Shown: piece after piece, positions 47,755-59,130 of the stretch | How positions within the stretch are numbered: the first letter of the stretch is position 1 | Layout: the number at the start of each line of letters is the position of its first letter | Assembly: GCA_963969495.1 (NCBI GenBank) | Contig: OZ018317.1 | Location: 220,898,235 to 220,962,234, forward strand | Source of the DNA: Ceratothoa steindachneri | Taxonomy: Eukaryota > Arthropoda > Malacostraca > Isopoda > Cymothoidae | Direction: 5' to 3' | Length of the DNA: 64,000 nt | Translations under genes and position numbers: made by a program | Notes under the pieces: model-generated | Seen by the model: the letters and a program-made list of their open reading frames with translations, nothing else | What the model was told of the DNA's origin: nothing | Databases searched by the model: none

Positions 47755-50380
47755 TTAAATGTTGACCTTATACCAGGAAGACTGCAAACCAGGATAAATG
47801 ATGACCTTATACCAGGAAAATTGCAACCCAGAATAAATGTTGACTTTATACCAGGAAGGGTGCAACCCAGAATGAATGTTGACCTTATACCAGGAACAGT
47901 GCAACCCAGAATAAATGTTGACCTTATACCAGGAATAGTGCAACCCAAAATAAATGTTGAACTTATACCTGGAAGAGTGAAAACCAGGATAAATGTTGAC
48001 CTTATGACTGGAAGAGTGCAAACCAGGATAAATGTTGACCTTGTACCAGGAAAAGTGCAACCCAGAATAAATGTTGACCTTATACCAGGAAGTATGAAAA
48101 CCAAAATAAATGTTGGCCTTATACTAGGAAGAGTGAAAACCAGGATAAATGTTGACCTTATACCAGGAAGAGTGCAAACCAGGATAAATGATGACCTTAT
48201 AATAGGAAAAGTGCGAACCAGGATAAAAGTTGACCTTATACCTGGAGAGTGAAAACCAGGATGAATGTTGACCTTATACTAGGAAAAGTGCAAACCAGGA
48301 TAAATGTTGACCTTATACCTGGAAGAGTTCAAACGAGGATAAATGTTGACCTTATACTAGGAAACGTGCAAACCACGATAAATGTTGACTTTATACCTGG
48401 AATAGTGCAAACCAGGATAAATGTTGACCTTATACCTGGAAGAGTGCAAACAGGAATAAATGTTGACCTTATACTAGGAAAAGTGCAAACCAGGATAAAT
48501 GCTGACCTTATACCTGGAAGAGTGCAAACCAGGATAAATGTTTACTTTACACTAGGAAAAGTGCAAACCAGGATAAATGTTGACCTTGTACCTAGAAGAG
48601 TGCAAACCAGGATAAATGATGACCTTATACTAGGGAAAGTGCAAACCAGGATTAATGTTGACCTTATACCTGGAAGAGTGCAAACCAGGATAAATGTTGA
48701 CATTATACTAGGAAAAGTGCAAACCACGATAAATGTTGACTTTATACCTGGAAGAGTGCAAACCAGGATAAATGTTGACCTTATAGTAGGAAAAGTGTAA
48801 ACCAGGATAAATGTTGACCTTATACCTGGAAGAGTGCAAACCAGGATAAATGTTCACCTTATACTAGGAAAAGTGTAAACCAGGATAAATGTTGACCTTA
48901 TACCTGGAAGAGTGCAAACCAGGATAAATGTTGACCTTATACTAGGAAAAGTGCAAACCAGGATAAATGTTGACCTTGTACCTAGAAGAGTGCAAACCAG
49001 GATAAATGATGACCTTATACTAGGGAAAGTGCAAACCAGGATAAATGTTGACCTTATACCTAGAAGAGTGCAAACCAGGATAAATGATGACCTTATACTA
49101 GGGAAAGTGCAAACCAGGATAAATGTTGACCTTATACCTGGAAGAATGCAAAACAGGATAAATGTTGACCTTATACCTGGAAGAATGCAAACCAGGATAA
49201 ATGTTGACCTTATACTAAGAAAAGTGCAAACGAGGATAAATGTTGACCTTATACCTGGAAGATTGCTAACCAGGATAAATGTTGACCTTATACCAGAAAA
49301 GTGCAAACCAGGATAAATGTTGACCTTAGTTCCTGGAAAAGTGTAAACCAGGATAAATGTTGACCTTATACTAGGAAAAGTGCAAACGAGGATAAATGTT
49401 GACCTTATACCTGGAAGATTGCAAACCAGGATAAATGTTAACCTTATACCAGAAAAAGTGCAAACCAGGATAAATGTTGACCTTAGTTCCTGGAAAAGTG
49501 TAAACCAGGATAAATGTTGACCTTATACTAGGAAAAGTGCAAACCAGGATAAATGTTGACCTTATACCTAGAAGAGTGCAAACCAGGATAAATGTTGACC
49601 TTATACCTGGAAGAGTGCAAACCGGATAAATGTTGACCTTATACCTAGAAGAGTGCAAACCAGGATAAATGTTGACCTTATACCTGGAAGAGTGCAAACC
49701 AGGATAATTGTTGACCTTAGTTCCTTGAATAGTGTAAACCAGGATAAATGTTGACCTCATACTAGGAAAAGTGCCTACCAGGATAAATGTTGACCTTATA
49801 CCTGGAAGAGTGCAAACCAGGATAAATGTTGACCTTATACCTGGGAAGAGTTCAAACCAGGATAAATGTTGACCTTATACCTGGAAGAGTGCAAACCAGG
49901 ATAAATGTTGACCTTATACCTGGAAGAGTGCAAACCAGGATAAATGTTGACGTTAGTTCCTGGAAGAGTGCAAACCAGGATAAATGCTGACCTTATAGTA
50001 GGAAAAGTGTAAACCAGGATAAATGTTGACCTTATACCAGGAAGAGTGCAAACCAGGATAAATGTTGACCTTATAATAGGGAAAGTGCAAACCAGGATAA
50101 ATGTGGACCTTATACCTGGTAGAATGCAAAACAGGATAAATGTTGACCTTATACCTGGAAGAATGCAAACCAGGATAAATGTTGACCTTATACTAGGAAA
50201 AGTGCAAACGAGGATAAATGTTGACCTTATACCTGGAAGATTGCTAACCAGGATAAATGTTGACCTTATACCTGGAAGAGTGCAAACCAGGATAAATGTT
50301 GACCTTATACTAGGAAAAGTGCAAACCAGGATAAATGTTGACCTTATACCTGGAAGAGTGCTAACAAATAGGATGAACTT
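47755..50380. repeat. 39-bp minisatellite, about 67 units, in intron 5
   Basis: The unit consensus is gtgcaaaccaggataaatg followed by ttgaccttatacctggaaga. Two main unit types differ at the end: cctggaagag and actaggaaaag. They alternate often, giving 78-bp dimers in places. Because 39 is a multiple of three, both strands stay open as 13-residue repeats (VQTRINVDLIPGR on +, STFILVCTLPGIR on -). These frames have no start context, no splice sites and no unique sequence, so coding is unlikely. The array lies wholly inside intron 5 and ends about 320 bp before exon 6. Confidence 0.95.
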
Positions 50381-50698
50381 TACATTAGGTTGAAGGCATT
50401 CCTCGGCTCCACATACATCTAAGGCACATGATATAAGACAATCTAATTGCTCTACAAAACTAAAAATTTCTACAAAATGAATATTACCTAAAATTGTCGG
50501 ATCCCCCCAAAATTGGCCACGCAAAAGCCTTGGGAAGCTCTAGTAAGATGTCATACTCACTTCCAGACATTCGCACCTCTTCTACTCTTCATCACTTTCT
50601 TTACAGATTTCGTTTTACAAACCTTCTGGTGTAGATGCACACGTTGGTTTCATCTTCTTCTTTTTTAAATTCAATAATGAAGTTTCCCTCTGTCTCAG

Positions 50699-50917
50699 CC
50701 CCAACATGACGTGGAGAGATGTCCAACATGCGGTTGTGAGGGCGAGCAATTGGAAGCTGCTCGAGCGGGAAAAAGGGTGGCGTACAAACGGCGCGGGGCT
50801 TCACTTCAACAGTAAATTTGGGTTCGGGCTTCTGACGGCCGAGCCCCTGGTCAAACTTGCCCAGAACTGGTCACACGTCTCGGACAAGAGGATTTGCGTG
50901 ACAAATGTGACAATTAA
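50699..50917 (+). CDS. PCSK1-like: Convertase exon 6: end of catalytic domain, start of P domain
   Basis: The acceptor is ccctctgtctcag and the donor gtgagt; 219 nt, phase 2 to 2. It encodes PNMTWRDVQH, GWRTNGAGL, NSKFGFGLL, LVKLAQNW and ICVTNVTI. The NGAGL...FGFGLL.A string is closer to PC1/3 than to furin. The exon starts about 320 bp after the end of the 39-bp minisatellite of intron 5. An apparent Met at 50706 is internal and is not a start. Confidence 0.94.
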
Positions 50918-52057
50918 GTGAGTTACCATCGGTTACCACTAGGGAGATCTGGGTAACTCAGTGTGCCTCAGATTGGTTTCTGTTAAAGTTAGATTCTGAC
51001 TCTATTTAGTTTGTTCGTAATCAGGGAATTTGCCTGGAATTAATGAAAATAAAGGGGTGTAATTGCCATAATTTATGACAAGAAAAGAAGAAAATAAAAA
51101 GAAAAGGCAAAATATAGGAGTAACTTATGAAAGAAAAGGAATGCGTTACTAAACATTATGGTCCATAAATCTACTTAGTGTTTGTATGGAAGGAAAAAAT
51201 AAGGAAAATCAAAAAAGCAACTAAATATAGGAACAATGATAGGAAGAAATAGCCCAAAATGACCTTATATTTTTCAATAACAGAAATGGATTCATTTAAA
51301 GAATGTTTTAGAAAAAAACTTGTCTCTATCATATAATTTATTTTCCACAAATAAATCCCCAAAATATTTTAGAGACAAACTTTAAGGATTATTATTTTCC
51401 GCCAAAAAAATCCTATCCCTGTTGAGAAATTCAGCCAAGTCGGGCATCTTTTCAAGTGCCACAATGGCACTTACGCAGCTTATATCAGCAGCACCGTCAG
51501 GGATCTTAGGACAAGGTTCCTAGCCCCAGATAAGCATTTTGGGCGAACATGAAATATACTCGGTGGAAAAAGAAAAACCTTCAATTACAGAACATTCTAT
51601 TAAATGTAAAATACACATTTCTAATTATCATAAACTAAATCTCAATGATGATTTTATTTCAACACATTCACATATAAAAAAAAATGCCTTAACTACCGGT
51701 GTTTGTTTGTTGTTTGCTTTGATTACTAATATTGGTTAGTTATGGTTATTTTTTTGCAAATAGGATTCTATAATCTTATCCATAACATTAAAAAAAAAAC
51801 AAATTTGAATTTTTTTATTATTATTCTACCTTGAGGTGTATTGAGAGCACTTTATTAATACAAATCTTATGTTTGTTTTGATTTAAATTTTTATGAACTC
51901 TAATTTATTTTTTGTTTTCTTATAGTCAGACAAAAATTTCAGTTAATAAATTAAATAAAAACAACTATGAGGAAAAGAGAAAAAAAAGAAGTAGCTTTAA
52001 TTATTGTTTCCTAACATATTAATATATTTCTTTTTGTAGCGTGAATATTCAAATCAG

Positions 52058-52061
<4 letters not shown>
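50918..52061 (+). other. First part of intron 6
   Basis: A-rich to AT-rich sequence, 1.1 kb; no coding or repeat similarity recognised. Confidence 0.6.

Positions 52062-52131
<70 letters not shown>
52062..52131. repeat. (AT)n microsatellite
   Basis: About 70 bp pure AT repeat. Confidence 0.95.
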
Positions 52132-52132
<1 letters not shown>

Positions 52133-52184
52133 TCAAGGCGTAATAGCGAGCGCGCCTTGTGAATGATGGAATACAGCTGCCCCC

Positions 52185-52680
52185 GGATTCAAACCCGTGA
52201 CGTCACGCTTGCGAGGCGCAGGCGTTGACCACTGAGTCACGATGGAATCAAAGGAAGCGCAGCCTGAATTATGTTAAGTGCTCAGATGAAAGACGTGGCA
52301 TATTGATGGAAAGAGATTTTTTATAAGTCTCCTTTTCTATACTCGGGTAGAGGTTGAAGTAGGCGCCTTGCACGCGCTAGGTCGTGGGTTCGAATCCCAA
52401 AGGATTCTGTACTTGCATTATTTTATTCCCGAGGCGCAATATTATGTTTCACTTAATTTATACTCGGACCTTAGTGGTACACTGGGTACTTTCAAATTAT
52501 ACGTTGCCCACTACTCGAGTGTGGACTGGGACAGGTATAAAAGAGTTCTGGCCATTAAGTAGCCATGTTTTTTCTCGAACATCTTAACAGACTTCAAGTG
52601 GCGTTTCCTTTTATTCCATCGGGACTCAATAGTTAACGTCCACGCTTCGCAAGCGCGATGCCAGAGGTTTGAATCCCGTT
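52185..52680. mobile_element. Cluster of three tRNA-like SINE heads
   Basis: Head 1 (- strand): box B as ggattcaaacc (52185-52195), box A as ccactgagtca (52229-52239). Head 2 (+): a perfect box B, ggttcgaatcc (52387-52397), with a weak box A near 52355. Head 3 (+): gactcaatagt (52623-52633) and box B ggtttgaatcc (52666-52676). Heads 1 and 3 are related to each other (cgcttgcgaggcg against its inverse cttcgcaagcg) and face in opposite directions. None forms a complete acceptor stem, so none is called a functional tRNA. Confidence 0.65.
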
Positions 52681-53252
52681 GTAGGTTGCAGGTTCCTGCC
52701 TCCCTGCCTATCTTCTGCGACGTGGGCGTGCCCTAGGAAAGTCAAGATGTCCACAATTCCTTGAGGTCCGAGATGTGTGTTGTGTGCGTACCCAAGAACC
52801 TGGCAGTTGAAGAAAAAGAGTGTTTGGTCTTGTCAATGTTTTGTCGCATCTCGTCCATATTGGTGTTATGATGATATTTATTCTGGGTTTTTTTTTTAAT
52901 GTTGGATTAATATCGAATGGACTGACTTTAGTTGAACCAGGGTAACTTTGTGCCCTGGCTATCATTATTTCTCCTTCCAAAAGCAATTTAGCAAAGACCG
53001 TACATATGGTTGACAAATATTCGGGGAAATGGAGGTCCTGTGATGAATTTAAAAGCCTTGATGTCCTAACAGTAATTGTTCAGTATCCAGTTATTAATCT
53101 CATTGGTTTTGGGCCAATTTATTCTGTGGAACGATTTTCTCAAAGGTATATTTTGTGAAATGTTTTCAGCAGCTACCTGTTGACCCGGAATCAATCTACC
53201 CAAACTACAAGTATAACCCAATTCGGTTGTTTGAATGATTTAAAATGTTAGT

Positions 53253-53254
<2 letters not shown>

Positions 53255-53333
<79 letters not shown>
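53255..53333. repeat. (AT)n microsatellite
   Basis: About 79 bp pure AT repeat. Confidence 0.95.
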
Positions 53334-53334
<1 letters not shown>

Positions 53335-53454
53335 CGCAAGTCAAACTACTAAACTTTTCATCGATTGGATGTTAAGGATTTGACTTCCTATTACAATGCC
53401 GTAGATGAGATCGTGCAGATACACACCCAAGTATTTTTGCCATGCGCTTTTCAG

Positions 53455-53670
53455 GTCAAGAATGACCATGAAGAAAGATTACACCCAAGCGGTCTAGGCT
53501 GGATCTTTCAGGGCCATTTTCAAGAGTATATGGTTACATTCGATTTGCCCGTTACTTCTGAGGTACCATGCGGTCATTTTCGTGTGTTTCTGACAATGAC
53601 AAGAGTTAATCCCCTAGCTCGTGCCTTTGACACCAGGCACGTGAAAACGAACGCGTGGTCTCCCAAATGT
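53455..53670 (+). other. Unrecognised exon-like open segment in intron 6
   Basis: ttttgccatgcgcttttcag precedes 53455 and gtaagt follows 53670. The 216 nt between are exactly 72 open codons (VKNDHEERLHPSGLGWIFQG, VTFDLPVTSEVPCGHFRVF, ending AWSPKC). The open frame extends upstream to 53365. It cannot be a convertase exon: it is phase 0 at both ends while the surrounding junction is phase 2, and exons 6 and 7 join correctly without it. It may be a repeat-derived ORF or an exon of a nested gene. The protein was not recognised. Confidence 0.4.
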
Positions 53671-55014
53671 GTAAGTAATTTTATCTGACAAAAATATGGA
53701 TCATAAGTTATTAATTGCCTTGAATTTATACCCGCGAGGGTGTAAATTTAATTAGCCAATTAATTAGTCAAAAAGAGCTTCCGATTGTTTTCTCCTTTGC
53801 CGATTTTTACTTGCGCTACAGCTTCAGTTGAGTGCTGGGCTCGCCGTTATTCACTATACCTTGAAGAGAAAGAGCCAAATTTACTTTAGACTCTTTAGCT
53901 TCCGCCCAGCCTAAGACCTTCAGGGGAACTAATCCCAACAAGCAGAGTGAGCGTCTAGTTTTCCCAGCTTGGGTAGAACAAAACTCTCTTGCGAGACACA
54001 TGAGAGAGCCAGAACCGATCACAGACTCTCCGAAAGAAATTCCACCTCCTGAGAATGGATTTGGGCCTACTCCGCGTGGGGGGTTTCATTCACACATTTT
54101 ATTCTGTGATTTGTGACAAGGCTGTCACCATACAAAATTTAATGCAATTTCTCTTCAAGAACACGCTAAATCTGGCCACAAAGATTATATCCTCTTAATC
54201 AGTTAAGAAGCAGCTTTCACGAGATATTTTCTAGCCAGAAGTAACGTTGTTTCACTCTATCTCCCCTAATTGAGTCTCCGACTCCAAGGTCAACTCGTTT
54301 AAAACCGTTTTTCCACATGGTGCAGACTAAATTGCATTAATTTAATCTTCGTAAAACAAATCTAATTTATATAAATCATTATTTCCATATAAAATGCTTC
54401 CGCAGTGCTAATGGGTAAAGTGATTGTTCATTGCTTTAAATACGAGTAATGTAATCAATGTCTGAATTATACCTACCACCTTTGCTCATGCGAAATATCA
54501 TCAATATAGAAGTTTTTGTATCAAGAGTTTCATTTATTCATTCAAATGTAATAGCTAACCCACAGTAAACCAAAACTCCTCATTGTTTAATAGTAATAGA
54601 GCAGTAAAAATCAATCTCTTTTCTTTCAATCTCCAGAGAGTAGAATATATTTCTAACGTCCATATTTCCCTACAAGTGGGTCAATGCCCTCGTTGATTTA
54701 GGAAACGAATTTAACAAAGCAATTGAAGGCTGAAGCAACAAAATGGTGACAAGTATGGAAGCTCTATAACTGATGTTAAGGAGCTGGATATGTTAATCAA
54801 TAGTAAATCTATAGAAGGGCGCCCATATCAAATGGTTACGTGTTACGTAAATTACCGATCATTTATTGAACGTGAACTTTGTTCGTTGTGATTTCTTTTA
54901 ATCATTCATAATTATTTTATGCCTTGACTTGTAAAATTGCGGTATTTCACTATGTATCTTTTGTTTTTTTTTTGTTTTAAGAAATGGACAGAGCAATCTA
55001 AAAAGTGGGCTCAG
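53671..55014 (+). other. Rest of intron 6
   Basis: Mixed to AT-rich, 1.3 kb, nothing recognised. Confidence 0.55.
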
Positions 55015-55145
55015 TCGAATGTTTGACATTAACCCAGCTTGTGAATTACCCAACATGATCGAGCGCCTGGAGCACGTTGAGCTCGTAGTAACTATGATTC
55101 ATACTAGACGAGGAGCTGTAGGGATTAACCTCACAAGTCCTTCAG
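55015..55145 (+). CDS. PCSK1-like: Convertase exon 7: P domain, first half
   Basis: The acceptor is gtgggctcag and the donor gttagt; 131 nt, phase 2 to 1. It encodes RMFDINPACELP, then IERLEHVELVVTMIHTRRG and INLTSPS. LEHV...V...TRRG..I.L.SPS is the P-domain (homoB) signature. A downstream alternative AG (aacccag) gives a TGA stop in frame, which fixes the start at 55015. The loop between the Cys of RICV in exon 6 and the Cys of PACE is shorter than in furin. Confidence 0.92.
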
Positions 55146-56578
55146 GTTAGTATAATTGATTATATAAAGTCATTGTTGAAGTTATCGTCGCTCATACTAG
55201 CAAGAATATCTACATATAGGAGCGATAGATTACAGGAAAAATAACTTGTCTTTTTTTTCTTCGAACTTATGGATCTGGAACCTTGATATATGTGTCCATT
55301 CCTCTAATTCCCTTCACTACATGGGTCAATAAGGCAAGACCTACAGTTCAACATTGGATCCGAACTACGAGTCCGCCACACCACAAAGACCAGCGGAACC
55401 AGAAATCCCCCCGTCGACTAACTATCCCCGATGTGGCCTAACCTTTCTCAAACGGGAAGAATATTTTTACATAGGCGGCAGCCCAGTGCTGGGGAACCTT
55501 CGACCTGTTACGGATGCGCGTTGCCTTTGAAGTTCTGAGATAAGTAATCTCAAAACAAAACTCGACTTTTATGCATTTTTGAATAAATTTTCGTCACTAT
55601 TTAGGCGCTAATAAGTAATACAGGAATGGTTTGTGAATACTTAACTCCGTAACGACGAGACTAATGACAATGATTGTCATTGGTTCACACCTTGATAATA
55701 TTAAACGAGACTAGTCTCGCAGTTTTTCATACCAACTTAAGCCATCAGCGAACAAAGGTACCAAAACTTCCAGAATAAAATAGGACAATAAATCAATCCC
55801 TAGTCTCTAAATGCTATTCCCTCTTTTGGGGCGAAATTCTCCCCAGCGTTTCTTATCGGCAAATTTCGTTGATGCCTTAAAAATCATTGTTTTAATCGAG
55901 ATTTTTTATAACCATAAAAATAATTTTATATAATTTTTTTCGTGCTAGGAATACATTATGAATAATTGTGTTTACTTTTTCTTCGTTAATAATATTAATC
56001 AATCATACACGTTTGATGTTAAACTACCCAAAAGGAGTGAATATGTTAGGAAAATCTTTAAAAATATTTTGGTATGGATTTTATAACGGACCAGTTCTCG
56101 GGGGGACCTACTGATTAACGTGGGATCCGAACCCTGGGTAATGCCACGTATGGTAGCTGCCGTGAAAGCAACCCAAATTGGGATTCTATCTAATGACTTA
56201 CCACACGGAATGTGGCTGTAACCGAAAGCGGTACTTCTATTCGGCGAGGCCGGAGCTCAACGATGTCTGTAAGGATTAGGTTTAAGCAAAGAAAGAGCTG
56301 GATTTGTATTGGCTTTAAGAAAGGTCAAATTTAGAACCTCTCTAATTAATGTAGATTCTTAAATATCTGAATTACAAATTGGACCAAGAAAGAGTTTAAT
56401 TTTCGCATTTCAGAATATTTATACTGATCTAAGGGGCTAGTATAAGATTAAGACAAGAAGGCAAGAAAAAAAATAGGTGTACAAAGGATGTCTTCTATAT
56501 AAAGTGGTTCAGATAATTTGGAAATTTGATTCAGAATTGAGTCATTAAACCTATTTTGCTTCAACTTCTGGGACACTT

Positions 56579-56581
<3 letters not shown>
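55146..56581 (+). other. First part of intron 7
   Basis: 1.4 kb without a recognised feature; somewhat GC-richer near 55350-55560 and 56090-56280. Confidence 0.55.
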
Positions 56582-56676
<95 letters not shown>

Positions 56677-56689
56677 TAGATAGATAGAT
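56582..56689. repeat. (AT)n then (GATA)n microsatellite
   Basis: About 93 bp AT repeat followed by four GATA units, ending at the left end of the inverted-repeat element. Confidence 0.95.
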
Positions 56690-58112
56690 TAGGGTGATGC
56701 AAAATGGGGCTAAATTTTTTTTTTTAGAAACCCCCAAGATACAATCTCAAATGAATATGTGTTATAAAAAAATGACCCTGGCTAAATTTCAAGTCAAAGT
56801 TCAAATATCGTAAGGTCGCAACCGCTCTTTGAAAATTTGTACTTATCTTTTTTTCTTCCGTGCTGTCTTGTTCTACGAAGTGTGGCGTAGCTTACGTTGT
56901 AATGTTCAGGATTTTATCCCACATTTGTTATAGCTGGAATAAGAATTAGAGAAGCAGATCATTCATTGAATTTAGACACATCTAATGCAGATAGTAGATT
57001 TTCATTAATAATTTTTTTTCTTTCTTGGTAGCCCTTGTTTAGATGATGAAGGTTGGTTTAGATCAATCTCTTCTGCACTTGATATTGTGTCACTGCTGGA
57101 AACATTAGTGTTGGCAGTGCTGTCTTCTAGAACTACAGTTTCATCTATAGAACTTGTTTGACGAATACGCAACTCTTCTAAAGATGTTTGCTTCTTTGCT
57201 GCTAATTCTCGGCTCTTTCTATCTTCCTCATCTACTCCCATGATCTTACCTTTACCACCTTCCCTCTGTAAATGTGGACATTCTCTCTCTTCTTCAATAG
57301 TTATTAGTTCATCAGCCTTGGCATGCGCGATGTCAAATAATTGACACAAACTTTCCTTCCATTTATTGTTTTTTTGCTATTGAAAACTTTCATTTCTTTC
57401 CTATGCTCTTTTTCAACATTTGCCACTCATCGTGCAATTTGCTTAGTTTCTTTACAGCATTACATTTCTGCATTGTTGGTATTACTGCCTTCTGCCAAAC
57501 GTTCATCACATCATTAACAGTTGCAATTAAAGCTTCTCTGAGGGTTTCGCTTTTAAAATGTCTTTAATTCATGAATAAGGAAAGTACTTCTTTATTTGAT
57601 GGCAACACACTTTGATTTAATGTATCTATTTGTTGGCCAATCAGCCATACATCAGTTACGCTTCGTGTCATGTTTATAACAAGACGACAAAGTAATTGAG
57701 AGAAACACACAGTAATACCTCACTCTGACAATGCCGAACGCACACTGAGCTCAGTCCCCTCAGTGGCAGTGCCCTACTGCTCAGTTCATACTTACCTTTA
57801 GGGTTAGGACTCACTATTAGTATAAAACAGGTCTATATTCTACATGCAATTAACCGTTTATTTTCACTGTATTTTAGTTTAAATTTATACTAACACTTCC
57901 TATATATTTTAACTTGTAAATAGAAAGAAAATTAGAAACTTAGGTTTCGCACTGAATTTCCATTTTCTTAAATATTTTTAAAGAGTGGGCACCACCTCTG
58001 AATATTATTTATTTTGTCTAAAATTTTGCAGAGAATGTTTTTATAACATACAGAATCATATTAGAGGGTATCTCCCCAAATCCAGGATGGTCCACTATTT
58101 TGCATCACCCTA
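56690..58112 (-). mobile_element. DNA-transposon-like element with terminal inverted repeats, inserted in (TA)n
   Basis: The left end tagggtgatgcaaaatgg (56690-56707) pairs with the right end ccactattttgcatcaccct (58092-58111), whose reverse complement begins agggtgatgcaaaat. Both outer flanks are (TA)n, so the element split one microsatellite, consistent with a TA target. The interior carries a - strand reading region (57005-57700) that is not a recognisable transposase. At about 1.42 kb it is probably non-autonomous, or uses an unfamiliar enzyme. Confidence 0.75.
57005..57700 (-). pseudogene. Uncharacterised ORF inside the inverted-repeat element
   Basis: 57005-57349 is open for 114 codons: LCQLFDIAHAKADELITIEEE, GGKGKIMGVDEEDRKS and a Ser/Thr/Glu-rich tail ending KQGLPRKKKNY. 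Upstream on the same strand (57360-57690), in interrupted frames, come LPSNKEVLSLFMN, AVIPTMQKCNAVKKLSKLHDEW and KKNNKWK-type sequence. The layout (helical N-terminal region, LFDIAHA...IEED block, acidic/Ser tail) resembles uncharacterised proteins found in many copies in arthropod genomes. That resemblance is from memory and unverified. No DDE, HUH or recombinase motif was seen. Confidence 0.5.

Positions 58113-58196
<84 letters not shown>
58111..58196. repeat. (AT)n microsatellite
   Basis: About 85 bp AT repeat with one TTT interruption, on the right of the inverted-repeat element. A short (CA)n run follows at 58303-58331. Confidence 0.95.
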
Positions 58197-58197
<1 letters not shown>

Positions 58198-58642
58198 ACA
58201 CTGCTACCGAGATCCCCCTCCGATAGAGGGGTTTGCGCCATTTATTAATCCTCAACATCTTAGGGGTCGGATGAGTAAAAACTTGAGCTAGTCATTCTAA
58301 ATTATACACACACACACACACGTACACACAAACACTAGAGACCAGAACCTGGCAATAGGTATAACACCGCAAAACTAAAATGGTTCGAAGCAATATAGTC
58401 TCCAGTGCCATTTTGCTTAATGCAAGAAAAAATTCCCCTTAGATTGTCCATTAGCTATTGGGTTAACGATATTCTGCTACTCCGGAGAGTGATAGCACAT
58501 TCTTCTTTACGGTGATAGGTTCAGATCGAGTCAAAAGTGACTTAAAACAAGAATTTATTCCTTTTTGCTCTGTCTTATGTTTCTCATGGTCATGTTTGTC
58601 TTCTTCCTGTTGCACCTAACCTCATAGTTATTATATCTCCAG

Positions 58643-58776
58643 AAACATCAACGACGCTGTTATCTTCCCGTCCGAACGATGTCAATATGGGAGTCTTTGA
58701 CGAGTGGTCGTTCATGTCCGTCCAATTGTGGGGCGAAGACCCTACTGGCGCCTGGAAAGCAGAAATCAGCGACACG
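58643..58776 (+). CDS. PCSK1-like: Convertase exon 8: P domain, second half
   Basis: The acceptor is tatatctccag and the donor gtaaga; 134 nt, phase 1 to 0. It encodes ETSTTLLSSRPND, GVFDEWSFMSVQLWGEDP and TGAWKAEISDT. The string G..W.FMSV..WGE.P.G.W is diagnostic of convertase P domains. The residue at the exon 7/8 boundary is Glu (SPSETS) where family members usually have Gly (SPxGT). Confidence 0.95.
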
Positions 58777-59074
58777 GTAAGAGTGGCTTCAAAGTGCTAC
58801 CTTTACACCCTTCCCTTCTTTGTCGCGGGCCAAAGGAGATTCACCTGGGGGGTTGGCGCCCTTGGGTCAATGCCATTCATTTCTTGTTCATGAAAGTTCC
58901 AAATACGCTAGTTAGAATTCAATACCTGCGAAGGGGCTTCCAGTCCGTATTTTTAAGTATTATTTTTCCTTATATTACATCATTATTTTTCTTATGTTAT
59001 TTTTATTTTCAATTTTACTATGGACGATCTAATATAACTGCCTATTAAAATATAATTTTTCTTTGTCTCTACAG

Positions 59075-59130
59075 TCAGTTGCGAACGAAACGGGAACCAT
59101 TTTTTATTTAACCCTAATTCTTCATGGAAC
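59075..59130 (+). CDS. PCSK1-like: Convertase exon 9: last P-domain strand
   Basis: The acceptor is tttgtctctacag and the donor gtaaga; 56 nt, phase 0 to 2. It encodes SVANETGTIFYLTLILHG and two bases of the next codon, expected to be Thr (LILHGT is the usual end of the P domain). The exon is too short to stand out alone, but phase, splice sites and sequence all fit. No later exon is visible in the remaining 4.9 kb, which is Gypsy-like element and microsatellite. Confidence 0.88.

Noticed and set aside
47755..50380. CRISPR-like array or coding repeat protein
   Set aside because: Units are contiguous 39-bp tandem copies without unique spacers, inside an intron of a eukaryotic gene; open frames follow from the unit length being a multiple of three.
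52346..52410. Functional tRNA gene with a perfect box B
   Set aside because: The 5' half does not pair with the 3' half and box A is weak.
53365..53688. Additional convertase exon
   Set aside because: Exons 6 and 7 already join in phase (2 to 2); this segment is phase 0 on both sides and has no similarity to the P domain.
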